64,000 bases of DNA from Dehalococcoidia bacterium (GTDB lineage: Bacteria; Chloroflexota; Dehalococcoidia; GIF9; UBA5629), in assembly GCA_041653995.1 (NCBI GenBank), contig JBAZEK010000003.1, positions 1 through 64,000 of the forward strand, given 5' to 3'. Positions 15,531 to 24,841 of this stretch are shown in pieces. A model generated the notes under the pieces. It did no database searches. It saw only the letters and a program-made list of their open reading frames with translations, and had not been told where the DNA came from. A program made the translations under genes and the position numbers. The first letter of the stretch is position 1; the number at the start of each line of letters is the position of its first letter.

Positions 15531-17003
15531 GTGAACTATGAGACAGTCATAGGCCTGGAGGTCCACGCACAGCTGCTGACGGACAGCAAGATGTACTGCG
15601 CCTGCAGCACCAATTATGCCAGTGACCCTCCCAATACACATGTCTGCCCGGTCTGCATGGGCATGCCGGGCGTTCTGCCCACCATAAATCAGAAAGCAGT
15701 GGAGTTCACCATCATGACCGCCCTGGCGCTTAACTGCTCCATCCCGAATCATGCCAAGTTCGACCGCAAGAACTATCCATACCCTGACCTGATGAAGGGT
15801 TACCAGATATCGCAGTATGATATGCCGATGAGCGCCAGCGGCTACCTGATCATCGATATCGAGGGTAAAAAGAAAAAGATCGGCATCACGCGCGTTCATC
15901 TCGAGGAGGACGTGGCCAAATTGATGCACCGCACCTCCCCGGAAGGCGAAAGCTACAGCCTGGTTGACATCAACCGCGCCGGCATGCCGCTGATGGAGAT
16001 AGTCAGCGAGCCGGATATGAGCTCGCCCGAAGAAGCTCGCCTTTATCTTGTAAAGCTCCGTGCCATCCTTCAATACCTCGGTGTGTCGACCGGCAATATG
16101 GAGGAGGGGAGCTTCCGCTGCGATGCCAATATCAGCATCCGCCCCACGGGGAGCAGTGAATACCTGGGCAAGGTCGAGGTCAAGAATATGAACAGCTTCC
16201 GCGGTGTGTACCGCGCCCTCGAATATGAGGAAAAACGGCAGCGCGAGGTGCTGGCGAGCGGCGGCAAGATAGCCCAGGAGACGCGTGGATGGGTGGACGA
16301 TCGGGGCGTAACGGTCAGCCAGCGCAGCAAGGAATATGCCCACGACTACAGGTATTTCCCCGAGCCGGATCTGCCCCCTCTTTCCTTCAGCCGCGAGTTG
16401 GTGGAAAAAATAAGGGCCTCTTTGCCCGAGCTGCCTGAAGTAAAATTCGACCGCTTCGTCAGCCAATACAGCCTTACATCTTACGACGCCGGCCTGTTGA
16501 CCGACAGCAGGCCGATGGCCGCTTATTTTGAGGAGTGCCTGGCCGGTGTACCGGCGAAGGGCAAACAGGAGATAACTAAAAAAGCCACAACTATTGCTCA
16601 TTGGATGCTGGGAGATTTCGCCCGCCTGCTCAACTCGACCGGCAGGCAGATCGGTGACAGCCTCGTGCAGCCGGCGCAACTGGCGGAGTTGCTGGAGTTG
16701 ATAGAAAAGGGAACCTTGAGCGGCCCGCTGGCCAAAACGGTCTTTGAAGAAATGTTCGAGACCGGAAAATCCGCTGCCGCCGTTGTCGCAGAGAAGGGTC
16801 TGGTTCAAATCAGCGACAGCGGAGAACTTGCTATAATAATAGACAGAGTAATAGCAGATAACGAGAAGGCCGCTGCCGACTATAGAGCGGGCAAGGAAGC
16901 ATCGTTGACCTTCCTCATCGGGCAGGTCATGAAAGCTTCCAGGGGAAAGGCCAACCCAGCCGTCGTCAGGTCTATAATCGTTGATAAACTCGGAGGAAAT
17001 TAG
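15531..17003 (+). CDS. gatB: Aspartyl/glutamyl-tRNA amidotransferase subunit B
   Basis: A 490-residue GatB. The N-terminus NYETVIGLEVHAQLLT, and CSTNYASDPPNTHVCPVCMGMPGVLP with Cys pairs that bind zinc, are diagnostic. So are KNYPYPDLMKGYQISQYD and the later EVKNMNSFRGV. The C-terminal GatB/Yqey helical domain ends the protein. With GatA and GatC it converts misacylated Glu-tRNA-Gln or Asp-tRNA-Asn. Neither partner gene is in view. GTG 15531 is chosen because the upstream TTG at 15492 is the -35 box of its promoter. secG follows 1 base after its stop. Confidence 0.95.
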   Translation: MNYETVIGLEVHAQLLTDSKMYCACSTNYASDPPNTHVCPVCMGMPGVLPTINQKAVEFTIMTALALNCSIPNHAKFDRKNYPYPDLMKGYQISQYDMPMSASGYLIIDIEGKKKKIGITRVHLEEDVAKLMHRTSPEGESYSLVDINRAGMPLMEIVSEPDMSSPEEARLYLVKLRAILQYLGVSTGNMEEGSFRCDANISIRPTGSSEYLGKVEVKNMNSFRGVYRALEYEEKRQREVLASGGKIAQETRGWVDDRGVTVSQRSKEYAHDYRYFPEPDLPPLSFSRELVEKIRASLPELPEVKFDRFVSQYSLTSYDAGLLTDSRPMAAYFEECLAGVPAKGKQEITKKATTIAHWMLGDFARLLNSTGRQIGDSLVQPAQLAELLELIEKGTLSGPLAKTVFEEMFETGKSAAAVVAEKGLVQISDSGELAIIIDRVIADNEKAAADYRAGKEASLTFLIGQVMKASRGKANPAVVRSIIVDKLGGN

Positions 17004-17004
17004 C

Positions 17005-17229
17005 ATGCCCATATATCTGACCATCGCACAGATCGTACTGTCGCTCGCGCTTATCGTCATCCTGGCCTTGCAGGTCAAGGGCGGCGGCCTGGGCGGTATC
17101 TTCGGACAGGCCGACGGCGTGTACCGCACCAGGCGCGGCGTGGAGAAAACACTTTTCCAGGTCACCATCGTTATGTCCGTTCTGTTCATCATCCTTTCCA
17201 TCGTGATAGTCAGGGTTAGCGCGGCTTAA
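17005..17229 (+). CDS. secG: Preprotein translocase subunit SecG
   Basis: A 74-residue protein with two membrane helices (YLTIAQIVLSLALIVILALQ and TLFQVTIVMSVLFIILSIVIV). They are joined by a glycine-rich loop (VKGGGLGGIFGQADGVYRTRRG), the usual SecG layout. SecG assists SecYEG in export. GGAGGAAAT just upstream, partly inside the gatB end, is spaced for ATG 17005, so the longer frame from 16981 is not used. Confidence 0.9.
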   Translation: MPIYLTIAQIVLSLALIVILALQVKGGGLGGIFGQADGVYRTRRGVEKTLFQVTIVMSVLFIILSIVIVRVSAA

Positions 17230-17246
17230 CAGGGAGGCACAGCGGC

Positions 17247-18092
17247 ATGTCGCGTGTTATCACGCTGACGACCGATTTCGGCACAGGTGACGGCTACGTC
17301 GCAAGCATGAAAGGCGTCATCCTCGGGATCAATCCGCAGGCAAAGGTGGTGGATATCTCTCATTCTGTGGAACCCCAATCGATCCGGCAGGCCTCTTTCC
17401 TCCTTCACACCTCCTGGCGCTATTTCCCCGAGGGCAGTATACATGTGGTGGTAGTCGACCCGGGCGTGGGCAGCCACCGCAAGGCGGTCATACTGAAAAC
17501 GCCCTCGGCTTGTTTTATTACACCCGATAACGGAGCTTTAAGCTATGTGCTCCACGAGATAGCCGAGACACAGGCGCAGCTTAGCCTCGCCAGGATAAGC
17601 CAGGCGACCAGCCGATCATTACCGGCTGAATGTGAGGCTGTCTCGATCACCAGGAAAGAGTACTGGAGGCATCCGGTGAGCGCTACTTTCCACGGCAGAG
17701 ACATTTTCGCGCCCGTTGCCGCCCATCTTTCGCTGGACCTGCCTATTACGGAATTCGGTGAAAGCATCAGCAGCCTCACGGTTTTCCCCATCCCCACACC
17801 ATTCCAGGACGCCACAGGCCAGATGGTGGGTCACATCATACATATCGACCGCTTCGGCAACCTGGTCACAAACCTGCGCAGCCGCCATATACCGCACGGC
17901 GGGGCCGCAATCGAGGTCAGGAATCAGCGTATAGACAATACCAGCAGGTACTATTCACAGGGCAGCGGATTGATGGCCCTGATAGGCGGCAATGACTACC
18001 TCGAGCTGTCATACAGGGATGGCAGCGCGGCTTCCGTACTGGGTGCACAGGTGGGGGACACGATAAAGCTGCTTAATCCGCCTGCCTACTAA
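17247..18092 (+). CDS. SAM hydrolase / SAM hydroxide adenosyltransferase (DUF62)
   Basis: A 281-residue protein of the family that splits S-adenosylmethionine to adenosine and methionine with an activated water. Family marks are ITLTTDFGTGDGYVASMKGVI at the start, VVVVDPGVGS, ITPDNGALSYVL, ATFHGRDIFAPVAAHL and IDRFGNLVTNL near the C-terminal domain. Members with different substrate specificity (fluorinase, chlorinase) share the fold but are rare. Hydrolase is the default call. Its stop codon overlaps the cysS stop on the other strand within CTAA (18089-18092). Confidence 0.88.
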   Translation: MSRVITLTTDFGTGDGYVASMKGVILGINPQAKVVDISHSVEPQSIRQASFLLHTSWRYFPEGSIHVVVVDPGVGSHRKAVILKTPSACFITPDNGALSYVLHEIAETQAQLSLARISQATSRSLPAECEAVSITRKEYWRHPVSATFHGRDIFAPVAAHLSLDLPITEFGESISSLTVFPIPTPFQDATGQMVGHIIHIDRFGNLVTNLRSRHIPHGGAAIEVRNQRIDNTSRYYSQGSGLMALIGGNDYLELSYRDGSAASVLGAQVGDTIKLLNPPAY

Positions 18093-19453
18093 ACCTGCCT
18101 GGATATTTTCCAGACAGTTCCACTAGCAGTATCCTCGATTGCCACGCCCATTTTGGTCAGCTGGTCTCGCACTTCGTCGGCCTTCTTCCATTCTTTGGCC
18201 TTACGGTACTCACTGCGTGCGGCAATCAGCGCCTCTATCTCTTTTTCCTCCACTGCGGACAGCTTCTTGTTCTCCTGCAGTGTGAAACCGATCACGCCTG
18301 CCAGTTCCCTCAACATATCCTGCGCCGCCCGGATATCCAGGCCTTTCTCGTTGCCTCGATTGATCTCTCTCACGAGCTCGAACATGGCTGCCACCGCCTG
18401 CGGCGCGTTGAAATCGTCGTCCATGGCCTCGATGAAGCGGGACTTGAACTGCTCTGCCTCAAGCACGACACCACCCGGCTTTCCTTCCGCCTTAAGCGCC
18501 TGCCGCAGGCGATCAAGGCCGGTTTCGGCAGCGTCCAGCGCCTCCGTACTGTAGCGGAGGGGCATCCTGTAATAGGAGCTGATGATGAAGAGGCGTATGG
18601 CATCGGCGCTGTTGCGCGCCAGCGCCTCTTTGATGGTGACCAGATTGCCCAGGGACTTGCTCATCTTATCGGCGCCGAGCTGCAGGAACCCGTTATGCAT
18701 CCAGATGCGCACGAAGGGAACGACGCCTGTATAGCATTCCGACTGGGCCATCTCGTTTTCGTGGTGCGGAAAGATAAGGTCCTGCCCGCCGCCGTGAATG
18801 TCCAGCGAGTTGCCCAGGTGGCCGGTGGACATGGCGGTACATTCGATATGCCAGCCGGGACGCCCCTCTCCCCAGGGGCTGGGCCAGGAAGGCTCATCCG
18901 TCTTTGAAGCCTTCCAGAGGGCGAAATCCAGAGGATCCTCTTTCTTCTCTGACTCGGACGTAGCCGTGACGCGCATATCGTCGGCGCTCTGGTGTGTGAG
19001 CCTGCCGTAGCCCGGGAAACTCCTGACGCGGAAATAAACGCTGCCCTCGGATTGATAGGCATGCCCTTTCTCAAGCAGTACCCTGATCACCTCGAGTATC
19101 CTCGGTATCTCCTCGGTGGCACGGGGGTAGAAGGTAGCTCTCTTGATATTCAGCGCATCGGTGTCGGCGTAATACTCCGCGATATATTTCTCCACCAGCT
19201 CCTGCCAGGGGATACCCCTTTCCCTGGAACGATTGATGATCTTATCGTCGATATCGGTGAAATTCTGCACATATTTCACCCTGTATCCCCGGTATTCGAG
19301 GTAACGCCTGATGACGTCGAAGGACACGTAACAGAGGGCGTGACCGAAATGGCAGACGTCGTAAACGGTCACGCCGCACACGTACATCTTTACCTCGTCG
19401 CCGGCGGGCGCAAAATCCTCTTTTTGCCCCGACAGAGTGTTGAATATCTTCAT
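18089..19453 (-). CDS. cysS: Cysteinyl-tRNA synthetase
   Basis: A 454-residue class I synthetase. Near the start it has MYVCGVTVYDVCHFGHALCYVSFD, with the zinc Cys and the HIGH-like HFGH. The KMSKS loop is intact (ADKMSKSLGN), and WHIECTAMS and GGGQDLIFPHHENEMAQSE carry the remaining zinc ligands. It charges tRNA-Cys. Start ATG 19453 has a GAGGTG ribosome site; four upstream codons are also in frame. Last gene of the clpC-radA-ispD-ispF-cysS run. Confidence 0.95.
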   Translation of the reverse strand: MKIFNTLSGQKEDFAPAGDEVKMYVCGVTVYDVCHFGHALCYVSFDVIRRYLEYRGYRVKYVQNFTDIDDKIINRSRERGIPWQELVEKYIAEYYADTDALNIKRATFYPRATEEIPRILEVIRVLLEKGHAYQSEGSVYFRVRSFPGYGRLTHQSADDMRVTATSESEKKEDPLDFALWKASKTDEPSWPSPWGEGRPGWHIECTAMSTGHLGNSLDIHGGGQDLIFPHHENEMAQSECYTGVVPFVRIWMHNGFLQLGADKMSKSLGNLVTIKEALARNSADAIRLFIISSYYRMPLRYSTEALDAAETGLDRLRQALKAEGKPGGVVLEAEQFKSRFIEAMDDDFNAPQAVAAMFELVREINRGNEKGLDIRAAQDMLRELAGVIGFTLQENKKLSAVEEKEIEALIAARSEYRKAKEWKKADEVRDQLTKMGVAIEDTASGTVWKISRQV

Positions 19454-19476
19454 GGAACACCTCAAATCAAGAAAAT

Positions 19477-19947
19477 TTATTCCCCCAGCATGGCAACAGC
19501 GTAGGCGGCCATCCCTTCACCCCTGCCCACAAATCCCAGCCCGTCCGTCGAAGTGGACTTCACCATCACCTGGTCCTCATCAATGCGCAGCGCCAGGGCG
19601 ATATTATGCCTCATCTGATCGATATAGGGCGCCACTTTGGGCTCCTGGGCTATCAGCATACTATCGACATTTTTAATAATATAGCCGGCCGATGCAACCT
19701 TGCGCCCGACATGCTCCAGCATATGAATGCTGGCAGCATCCTTGTGCTGCGGGTCATCCGAGGGAAACTGATGCCCGATGTCCTTTAATCCGGCCGCGCC
19801 CAGCAGCGCGTCCATGACGGCATGCACCAGCACGTCGGCGTCGCTGTAGCCGTCCAGCCCTTTCTTAAAGGGAACGTTAACTCCTCCCAGCACCAGGGCG
19901 CGTCCTGCCACCAGTGGATGAACATCATAACCTATGCCTGCTCTCAT
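19477..19947 (-). CDS. ispF: 2-C-methyl-D-erythritol 2,4-cyclodiphosphate synthase
   Basis: A 156-residue IspF of the MEP isoprenoid pathway. The zinc-binding DVH (GIGYDVHPL) is at the N-terminus. LGGVNVPFKKGLDGYSDADVLVHAVMDALLGA holds the remaining zinc His. DIGHQFPSDDP and KSTSTDGLGFVGRGEGMAAYAVA complete the trimer active site. Length is normal for the family. Its start lies 4 bases from the end of ispD, and the two act in successive parts of the same pathway. Confidence 0.95.
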   Translation of the reverse strand: MRAGIGYDVHPLVAGRALVLGGVNVPFKKGLDGYSDADVLVHAVMDALLGAAGLKDIGHQFPSDDPQHKDAASIHMLEHVGRKVASAGYIIKNVDSMLIAQEPKVAPYIDQMRHNIALALRIDEDQVMVKSTSTDGLGFVGRGEGMAAYAVAMLGE

Positions 19948-19951
19948 ATCG

Positions 19952-20632
19952 TCACCTTCGCTTTGCTATTATTTCCGCCAACACCAAGTCTTCCCGGGTG
20001 GTGATCTTGATATTATCGTAATCACCGGCATATAGCTTCACTTTCAAGCCGATGCGCTCCACGGCGGCGGCATCGTCCGTGACCTCACCGTCCAGCGAAG
20101 CGTAGGCATCTTTCAATATTTTATATCGAAAAACCTGCGGTGTCTGAACCGCCATCAGCCGGCTTCGCGGCAGGGTTGCAGACACGATCCCGTCATCATC
20201 CACCTGCTTGATGGTGTCCTTGACCGGCACAGCCGCAGCGGCGGACCCGGTGGAATCCGCAGCCTCAATGCCATCATCTATCAGCTTATCCGTGAGAAAA
20301 GGGCGAGCGGCATCGTGCACCAGAACCAGCTCGCAGTCCCGGATGAATTCCAGGCCTTTCCTCACCGAATCCTGCCGCAATTTGCCACCGGCACAGACAT
20401 GCGTCACTTTGGACCATCCCCGCTCAGCCGCAAGGCATTTACCTTCATCCATGTTGTTATTATGTAAAACTAATACAATCTCGCTAATATGCTTGTTATG
20501 CTGTAGAACCTCAACCGGCCAGGCGATAACCGGCCTCCCCGCCAGATTTAAAAACGTCTTCTCCGCACCCATCCGACTGCCGCTGCCGGCGCCCACCACT
20601 ATGGCAACCAGACCGCCGGCTGCCTTACTCAT
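19952..20632 (-). CDS. ispD: 2-C-methyl-D-erythritol 4-phosphate cytidylyltransferase
   Basis: A 226-residue IspD, which joins CTP to methylerythritol phosphate. The glycine-rich nucleotide loop is VGAGSGSRMGAEKTFLNLAGRPVI. VLVHDAARPFLTDKLID and VQTPQVFRYKIL are further family marks. Start ATG 20632 overlaps the end of radA by 8 bases, and AAGGA in the radA tail is its ribosome site. A TTG two codons upstream is also in frame. Confidence 0.95.
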   Translation of the reverse strand: MSKAAGGLVAIVVGAGSGSRMGAEKTFLNLAGRPVIAWPVEVLQHNKHISEIVLVLHNNNMDEGKCLAAERGWSKVTHVCAGGKLRQDSVRKGLEFIRDCELVLVHDAARPFLTDKLIDDGIEAADSTGSAAAAVPVKDTIKQVDDDGIVSATLPRSRLMAVQTPQVFRYKILKDAYASLDGEVTDDAAAVERIGLKVKLYAGDYDNIKITTREDLVLAEIIAKRR

Positions 20633-22028
20633 CGTCAATATCCTTTTTCCCGGACTTTTTCTCCAGGCCGACCTTGAGAGCCTCGGCTATGCTGCCTGCC
20701 CTGATGATCTCCAGACCGTCCGGTCCTCGAGGTATTTTTTTAACGGCGACAGGTATTATGCACCTGGTGAATCCCAGCCGGGCGGCCTCAGAGATCCTCC
20801 TGTCCATCTGCGGGACGGACCTGAGCTCACCGCTCAATCCTATCTCACCCACCGCCACAGTTCCGGGTATGGACCTGGCATCCCGGAAACTGGAGGCGAT
20901 AGCCATGGCGATGCCCAGATCAGCGGCCGGCTCGGATATCCTTATACCTCCTGTGACGTTAACTATGACATCCTGGTTATACAATCCCACGCCTGCGCGC
21001 CTGGTCAATACGGCGCAAATCAGCAGGAGCCTGTTGAAATCGACGCCGTTGCTTATCCTCCTGGGAGGGCCGTAGGCAGCCGAACTGGTGAGTGCCTGAA
21101 TCTCGACCAGCAGTGGACGGCTGCCTTCGAGGGTCGGCACAACCGCGGCGCCGATGGCTCCGTTAACGTATGATTCCAGGAAAAACTGCGAGGGATTGGC
21201 CACTTCGGTCAATCCGGCGCTGCCCATTTCGAAAACTCCGACCTCGTTGGTAGAGCCGAACCTGTTCTTGGTGCTCCTCAGTATACGATAACTGTTAAAT
21301 GACTCGCCCTCCAGGCTCAGTACGACATCCACGATATGTTCGAGTGCTTTAGGCCCGGCGATCGATCCGTCCTTGGTCACGTGTCCCGAGATAAAGACCG
21401 GCACACCCGTCTTTTTAGACCATCTCAACAGGCGCAGAGTGCATTCCCTGATCTGGTTTATGCTGCCCGGCGCGCCGTTGATATCCTCCAGGTAGACGGT
21501 CTGAACCGAATCGACCACTACCAGCGACGGCTGCATCGATTCCAATCCAGCCATTATGTTTTCCATATTGGTTTCGGGATAGACATACAGGCGATCACCC
21601 CTGACACCCAGTCTCTCCGCACGCATCCTGAGCTGCTGTGACGATTCCTCGCCGGAAACATATACGACTTGGCCTTCTCTGCTTTTGGTTACCGCATCCG
21701 ACACCTGCAACAATAGCGTCGACTTACCAATGCCGGGGTCGCCGCTGACCAGCACCACGGACCCTGCGACCAATCCACCTCCCAGAACGCGATCCAGCTC
21801 GCCGATGGTGAGGCTGATGCGCGAATAATCGTCACGCTTCAGTTTCACCAGCTCCAGCAGGCGACCGGCCGTGTCCGGCCTGCTTTCTGTTGAACGTTTG
21901 CCCGCCGTGACCGTGGTCTCAACCAGGCAGTTCCATTCCTGGCAACCGGGACAGCGCCCTTCCCACTTCGGGCTTTCCCTGCCGCATTTCTGGCAGACAA
22001 ATACGGTTTTAAACTTCTGCTTTTCCAA
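20625..22028 (-). CDS. radA: DNA repair protein RadA
   Basis: A 467-residue RadA (Sms). It has an N-terminal zinc finger (FVCQKCGRESPKWEGRCPGCQEWN), then a RecA-like core with Walker A SGDPGIGKSTLL and the RadA motif KNRFGSTNEVG, and a Lon-protease-like C-terminal domain (VNVTGGIRISEPAADLGIAMAIASS). It promotes branch migration in recombination repair. Start: TTG 22028 (MEKQKFKTVFVCQ) with GCAGGT upstream matches the family's usual N-terminus. A TTG at 22085 would add 19 unrelated residues. Confidence 0.93.
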   Translation of the reverse strand: MEKQKFKTVFVCQKCGRESPKWEGRCPGCQEWNCLVETTVTAGKRSTESRPDTAGRLLELVKLKRDDYSRISLTIGELDRVLGGGLVAGSVVLVSGDPGIGKSTLLLQVSDAVTKSREGQVVYVSGEESSQQLRMRAERLGVRGDRLYVYPETNMENIMAGLESMQPSLVVVDSVQTVYLEDINGAPGSINQIRECTLRLLRWSKKTGVPVFISGHVTKDGSIAGPKALEHIVDVVLSLEGESFNSYRILRSTKNRFGSTNEVGVFEMGSAGLTEVANPSQFFLESYVNGAIGAAVVPTLEGSRPLLVEIQALTSSAAYGPPRRISNGVDFNRLLLICAVLTRRAGVGLYNQDVIVNVTGGIRISEPAADLGIAMAIASSFRDARSIPGTVAVGEIGLSGELRSVPQMDRRISEAARLGFTRCIIPVAVKKIPRGPDGLEIIRAGSIAEALKVGLEKKSGKKDIDDE

Positions 22029-22112
22029 TTTTGTACCTGCGCCGTTTGACCGCCGGCCAGCAAATGATAACAAAAACAGACACAACTTTCTTTAATGAGC
22101 CCGTAAAACATC

Positions 22113-22143
22113 GAGGGCGCGCCGTACGACCGGTCACGCCCTC
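22113..22143 (-). terminator. Stem-loop between clpC and radA
   Basis: GAGGGCG (22113-22119) pairs with CGCCCTC (22137-22143), with an inner GACCGGTC self-complementary part. On the minus strand it follows the clpC stop codon and precedes a short T run (GATGTTTTAC). It may be a partial terminator that lowers radA expression, or a processing site. Confidence 0.4.
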
Positions 22144-22170
22144 TCATATGATTCGATTGTATTGCGCCGC

Positions 22171-24690
22171 TTACGGATTGCTGCTGCCCAGCAGGTGGTT
22201 GCCTTCTCCCGCGAGCAACTTGCTCTCTGCGGCGGGTGCTACGGCTTTCTCAAGCTTTCGAATAATTACCTCGCTGCCGTCGTAGTCTACCAGTACCTTG
22301 GAACCGGCCTCGAATTTGCCCTGCAGAACGCTCTCCGATAGACGGTCCTCAACCTCCTGCTGAATGACGCGTCGCAGCGGCCGGGCGCCAAAATCAGGAT
22401 CGTATCCCTTCTCCGCTATGAATTCCTTGGCGGCGTCGGATATCTCCAGAATTATCTGCTTTTCCCTCATGGAGTTGATCGCCTCCCGCAGCATGAGATC
22501 GACTATGAGGCGGATATGCTCCTTATTGAGCGCATGAAAAACCACAGAAGCATCGATGCGGTTGAGGAATTCAGGTCTGAAGACCTTTTTCATCTCGCGC
22601 ATAACGATATCTTTCATATGTTCGTAGGCACTCTGCCTGCTCTTAACTTCGTCGGAGTGGACGCTGAAGCCCAGGCCCTTATTCTTCTTAATCTCCTCAG
22701 CGCCTACGTTCGATGTCATGACCAGTATGGTATTGCGAAAATCCACCCTCCTGCCTTTAGCGTCGGTCAGGTGGCCATCGTCCATGATCTGCAGCAGGAT
22801 GTCATAAACGTTTTTATGCGCTTTCTCGATCTCGTCGAGGAGAACTACGCAATAAGGATTGCGCCTTACTGCCTCGGTCAACTGACCACCCTCTTCGTAG
22901 CCTATATATCCCGGAGGTGCGCCTACCAGCCGGGCTACGTTATGCTGCTCCATGAACTCCGACATGTCCAGCCTGACCATAGCGTCTTCGCTCTTGAACA
23001 TGAACTTTGCCAGCGCCTTGACCAGCGCGGTCTTGCCCACACCGGTGGGACCCAGGAATATGAAACAGCCCATGGGACGCCTGGCCTCCTTCAGCCCCGC
23101 ACGGGCGCGGCGGACGGCCTTGGCGATTGTGATGATGGCCTCATCCTGTCCCACGATATCCTGGTGGATACCCTCCTCCATCTTGAGCAGCCGTTCGGAT
23201 TCGTCCATGGTTAAACTGATCACAGGTATGCCGGTCCACATGCCGACGACTTCGGCGATATCTTCCTTGGTCACGATGGGAGTTTCCTTCTTCTGCGTGT
23301 CCTGCCACTCCTGTTCCATGTTCTTGATCTTGGCCTGCAACTGCACCTCGCGATCCCGCAGCTCAGCCGCCATCTCGTACTGCTGTGAGCCGATGGCATT
23401 GTCCTTATCACGCCTGACGATCTCCAGCGCCTTCTGCGCCTCGGCGATGCCGATGGGAACCACCCCTTTCTTGATCCTGACACGTGATGCAGCCTCGTCC
23501 ATAATATCAATAGCCTTATCCGGCAGGAATCGGTCGGAGATATAGCGCGATGCCATGGAGGCGGCTGCACTCAGAGCCTCATCGTGGATAATCAGCTTGT
23601 GGTAATCCTCGTAGTGGTGTTTGATGCCCTTTAAAATGGCCACCGTCTGCTCGACGGTCGGCTCCGCCACCGTCACGGGCTGGAACCGCCTCTCCAGGCC
23701 GGCATCCTTTTCAATATATTTGCGGTATTCATCCAGCGTCGTGGCCCCGATGAACTGAATCTCTCCCCTCGATAGCGAGGGCTTGAGTATATTTGAGGCG
23801 TCCACGGCACCCTCGGCCGCACCTGCCCCAACGATAGTGTGTAACTCATCGATGAAAACGATGCAGTTGCCGGCCCCTTTTATCTCGTCGAGGACTTTTT
23901 TCAGTCTCTCTTCAAATTCTCCGCGGTACTTGGTGCCGGCCACCAGTGACCCTATATCGAGGGTAACCAGCCTCTTGTTCCTGAGCGGCTCCGGAATATC
24001 ACCGGTTATGATCTGCTGCGCCAGCTTGGTCACAATGGCTGATTTGCCCACGCCCGGCTCACCGATGAGCGCAGGATTATTCTTGGTGCGACGGCTGAGA
24101 ATCTGGATGATACGCTCGCATTCCTTTTCCCTGCCGACGATGTTGTCCAGCTTGCCCTGGCGCGCCAGATTGGTCAGGTCTACACCGAGTTGGTCCAGGA
24201 TGGGAGTCCTGGCCCCCTCCTTGGTTACAGCCCTGGCCTGACCGCCGGCCGCGTTCAGCAGCTTGTTGACCTCGGCCAGCACCTTGTCGAAAGTGACTCC
24301 CAGGCTCTCAAGCACACCGGCTGCCGAGCCTTCCCTCTCTTTGAGCAGCCCCAGCAACAGGTGCTCGGTGCCGATATAGCTGTGATTGAGGCGTCTCGCC
24401 TCGTCGACAGCCAGCTCGATGACTTTTTTAGCCCTCGGCGTAAGCCCGACTTCATTGGTATTAGGACGTCCGCCCCTTCCGACGATGAATTCAACGGCGG
24501 AACGAACCTTGCTGGTCGCCACGCCCAGGTTATTGAGCACCTGGCTGGCCACGCTGTCTTCTTCAGCGATCAATCCCAGCAATATATGTTCCGTATCGAT
24601 ATAGCTGTGTCCGAAATGCTGTGCCTCTTCCTGGGCGCGCGTAAGCGCCCGGCGGGCACGCTCCGAGAATTTCTCAAATCTACTGGCCAT
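22171..24690 (-). CDS. clpC: ATP-dependent Clp protease ATPase ClpC
   Basis: An 839-residue class I Clp unfoldase. Two N-terminal Clp repeats (GHSYIDTEHILLGLIAEEDS and NHSYIGTEHLLLGLLKEREG) are followed by AAA+ module 1 with Walker A GEPGVGKSA, a UVR-like middle domain (AAELRDREVQLQAKIKNMEQ) and AAA+ module 2 with GPTGVGKTALVKALA. It unfolds proteins for ClpP and usually needs an adaptor such as MecA or McsB. The ctsR, mcsA and mcsB genes that precede clpC in Firmicutes are absent; a 5S rRNA gene lies upstream instead. Start has GAGG a few bases upstream. Confidence 0.96.
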   Translation of the reverse strand: MASRFEKFSERARRALTRAQEEAQHFGHSYIDTEHILLGLIAEEDSVASQVLNNLGVATSKVRSAVEFIVGRGGRPNTNEVGLTPRAKKVIELAVDEARRLNHSYIGTEHLLLGLLKEREGSAAGVLESLGVTFDKVLAEVNKLLNAAGGQARAVTKEGARTPILDQLGVDLTNLARQGKLDNIVGREKECERIIQILSRRTKNNPALIGEPGVGKSAIVTKLAQQIITGDIPEPLRNKRLVTLDIGSLVAGTKYRGEFEERLKKVLDEIKGAGNCIVFIDELHTIVGAGAAEGAVDASNILKPSLSRGEIQFIGATTLDEYRKYIEKDAGLERRFQPVTVAEPTVEQTVAILKGIKHHYEDYHKLIIHDEALSAAASMASRYISDRFLPDKAIDIMDEAASRVRIKKGVVPIGIAEAQKALEIVRRDKDNAIGSQQYEMAAELRDREVQLQAKIKNMEQEWQDTQKKETPIVTKEDIAEVVGMWTGIPVISLTMDESERLLKMEEGIHQDIVGQDEAIITIAKAVRRARAGLKEARRPMGCFIFLGPTGVGKTALVKALAKFMFKSEDAMVRLDMSEFMEQHNVARLVGAPPGYIGYEEGGQLTEAVRRNPYCVVLLDEIEKAHKNVYDILLQIMDDGHLTDAKGRRVDFRNTILVMTSNVGAEEIKKNKGLGFSVHSDEVKSRQSAYEHMKDIVMREMKKVFRPEFLNRIDASVVFHALNKEHIRLIVDLMLREAINSMREKQIILEISDAAKEFIAEKGYDPDFGARPLRRVIQQEVEDRLSESVLQGKFEAGSKVLVDYDGSEVIIRKLEKAVAPAAESKLLAGEGNHLLGSSNP

Positions 24691-24746
24691 AGTAACCTCG
24701 AAAAGCGGGATTCAGATGTAACCTTGATAGGCTCTGTGTAATATGA

Positions 24747-24775
24747 ATTATATGTCGTAGTATGAGGCAAGTCAA
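24747..24775 (-). promoter_or_regulatory. Promoter of the clpC operon
   Basis: On the minus strand: TTGACT (24775-24770), a 17-base spacer and a perfect TATAAT (24752-24747). The predicted start point near 24740 gives a leader of about 50 bases with a GAGG ribosome site. I see no clear heptameric CtsR operator. Confidence 0.7.
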
Positions 24776-24782
24776 AGATCAA

Positions 24783-24800
24783 CAGCTTCAAATGAAGCTG
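24783..24800 (-). terminator. Inverted repeat downstream of the 5S gene
   Basis: CAGCTTCA (24783-24790) and TGAAGCTG (24793-24800) are perfect complements with almost no loop. They lie about 40 bases past the 5S 3' end. On the minus strand TTGATCTTTG follows. The stretch between also has a CTTTTTTT run directly after the 5S helix (24829-24840), which may itself act as the release site. Confidence 0.45.
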
Positions 24801-24841
24801 ACAGGAGCGAACTACACGGGAAAAAGGGCAATAAAAAAAGT

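Noticed and set aside
15519..17201. A 560-codon open frame antisense to gatB and secG
   Set aside because: It mirrors GatB, which is unmistakable on the plus strand. Its protein is compositionally odd and matches no family. It reflects codon bias leaving the opposite frame open.
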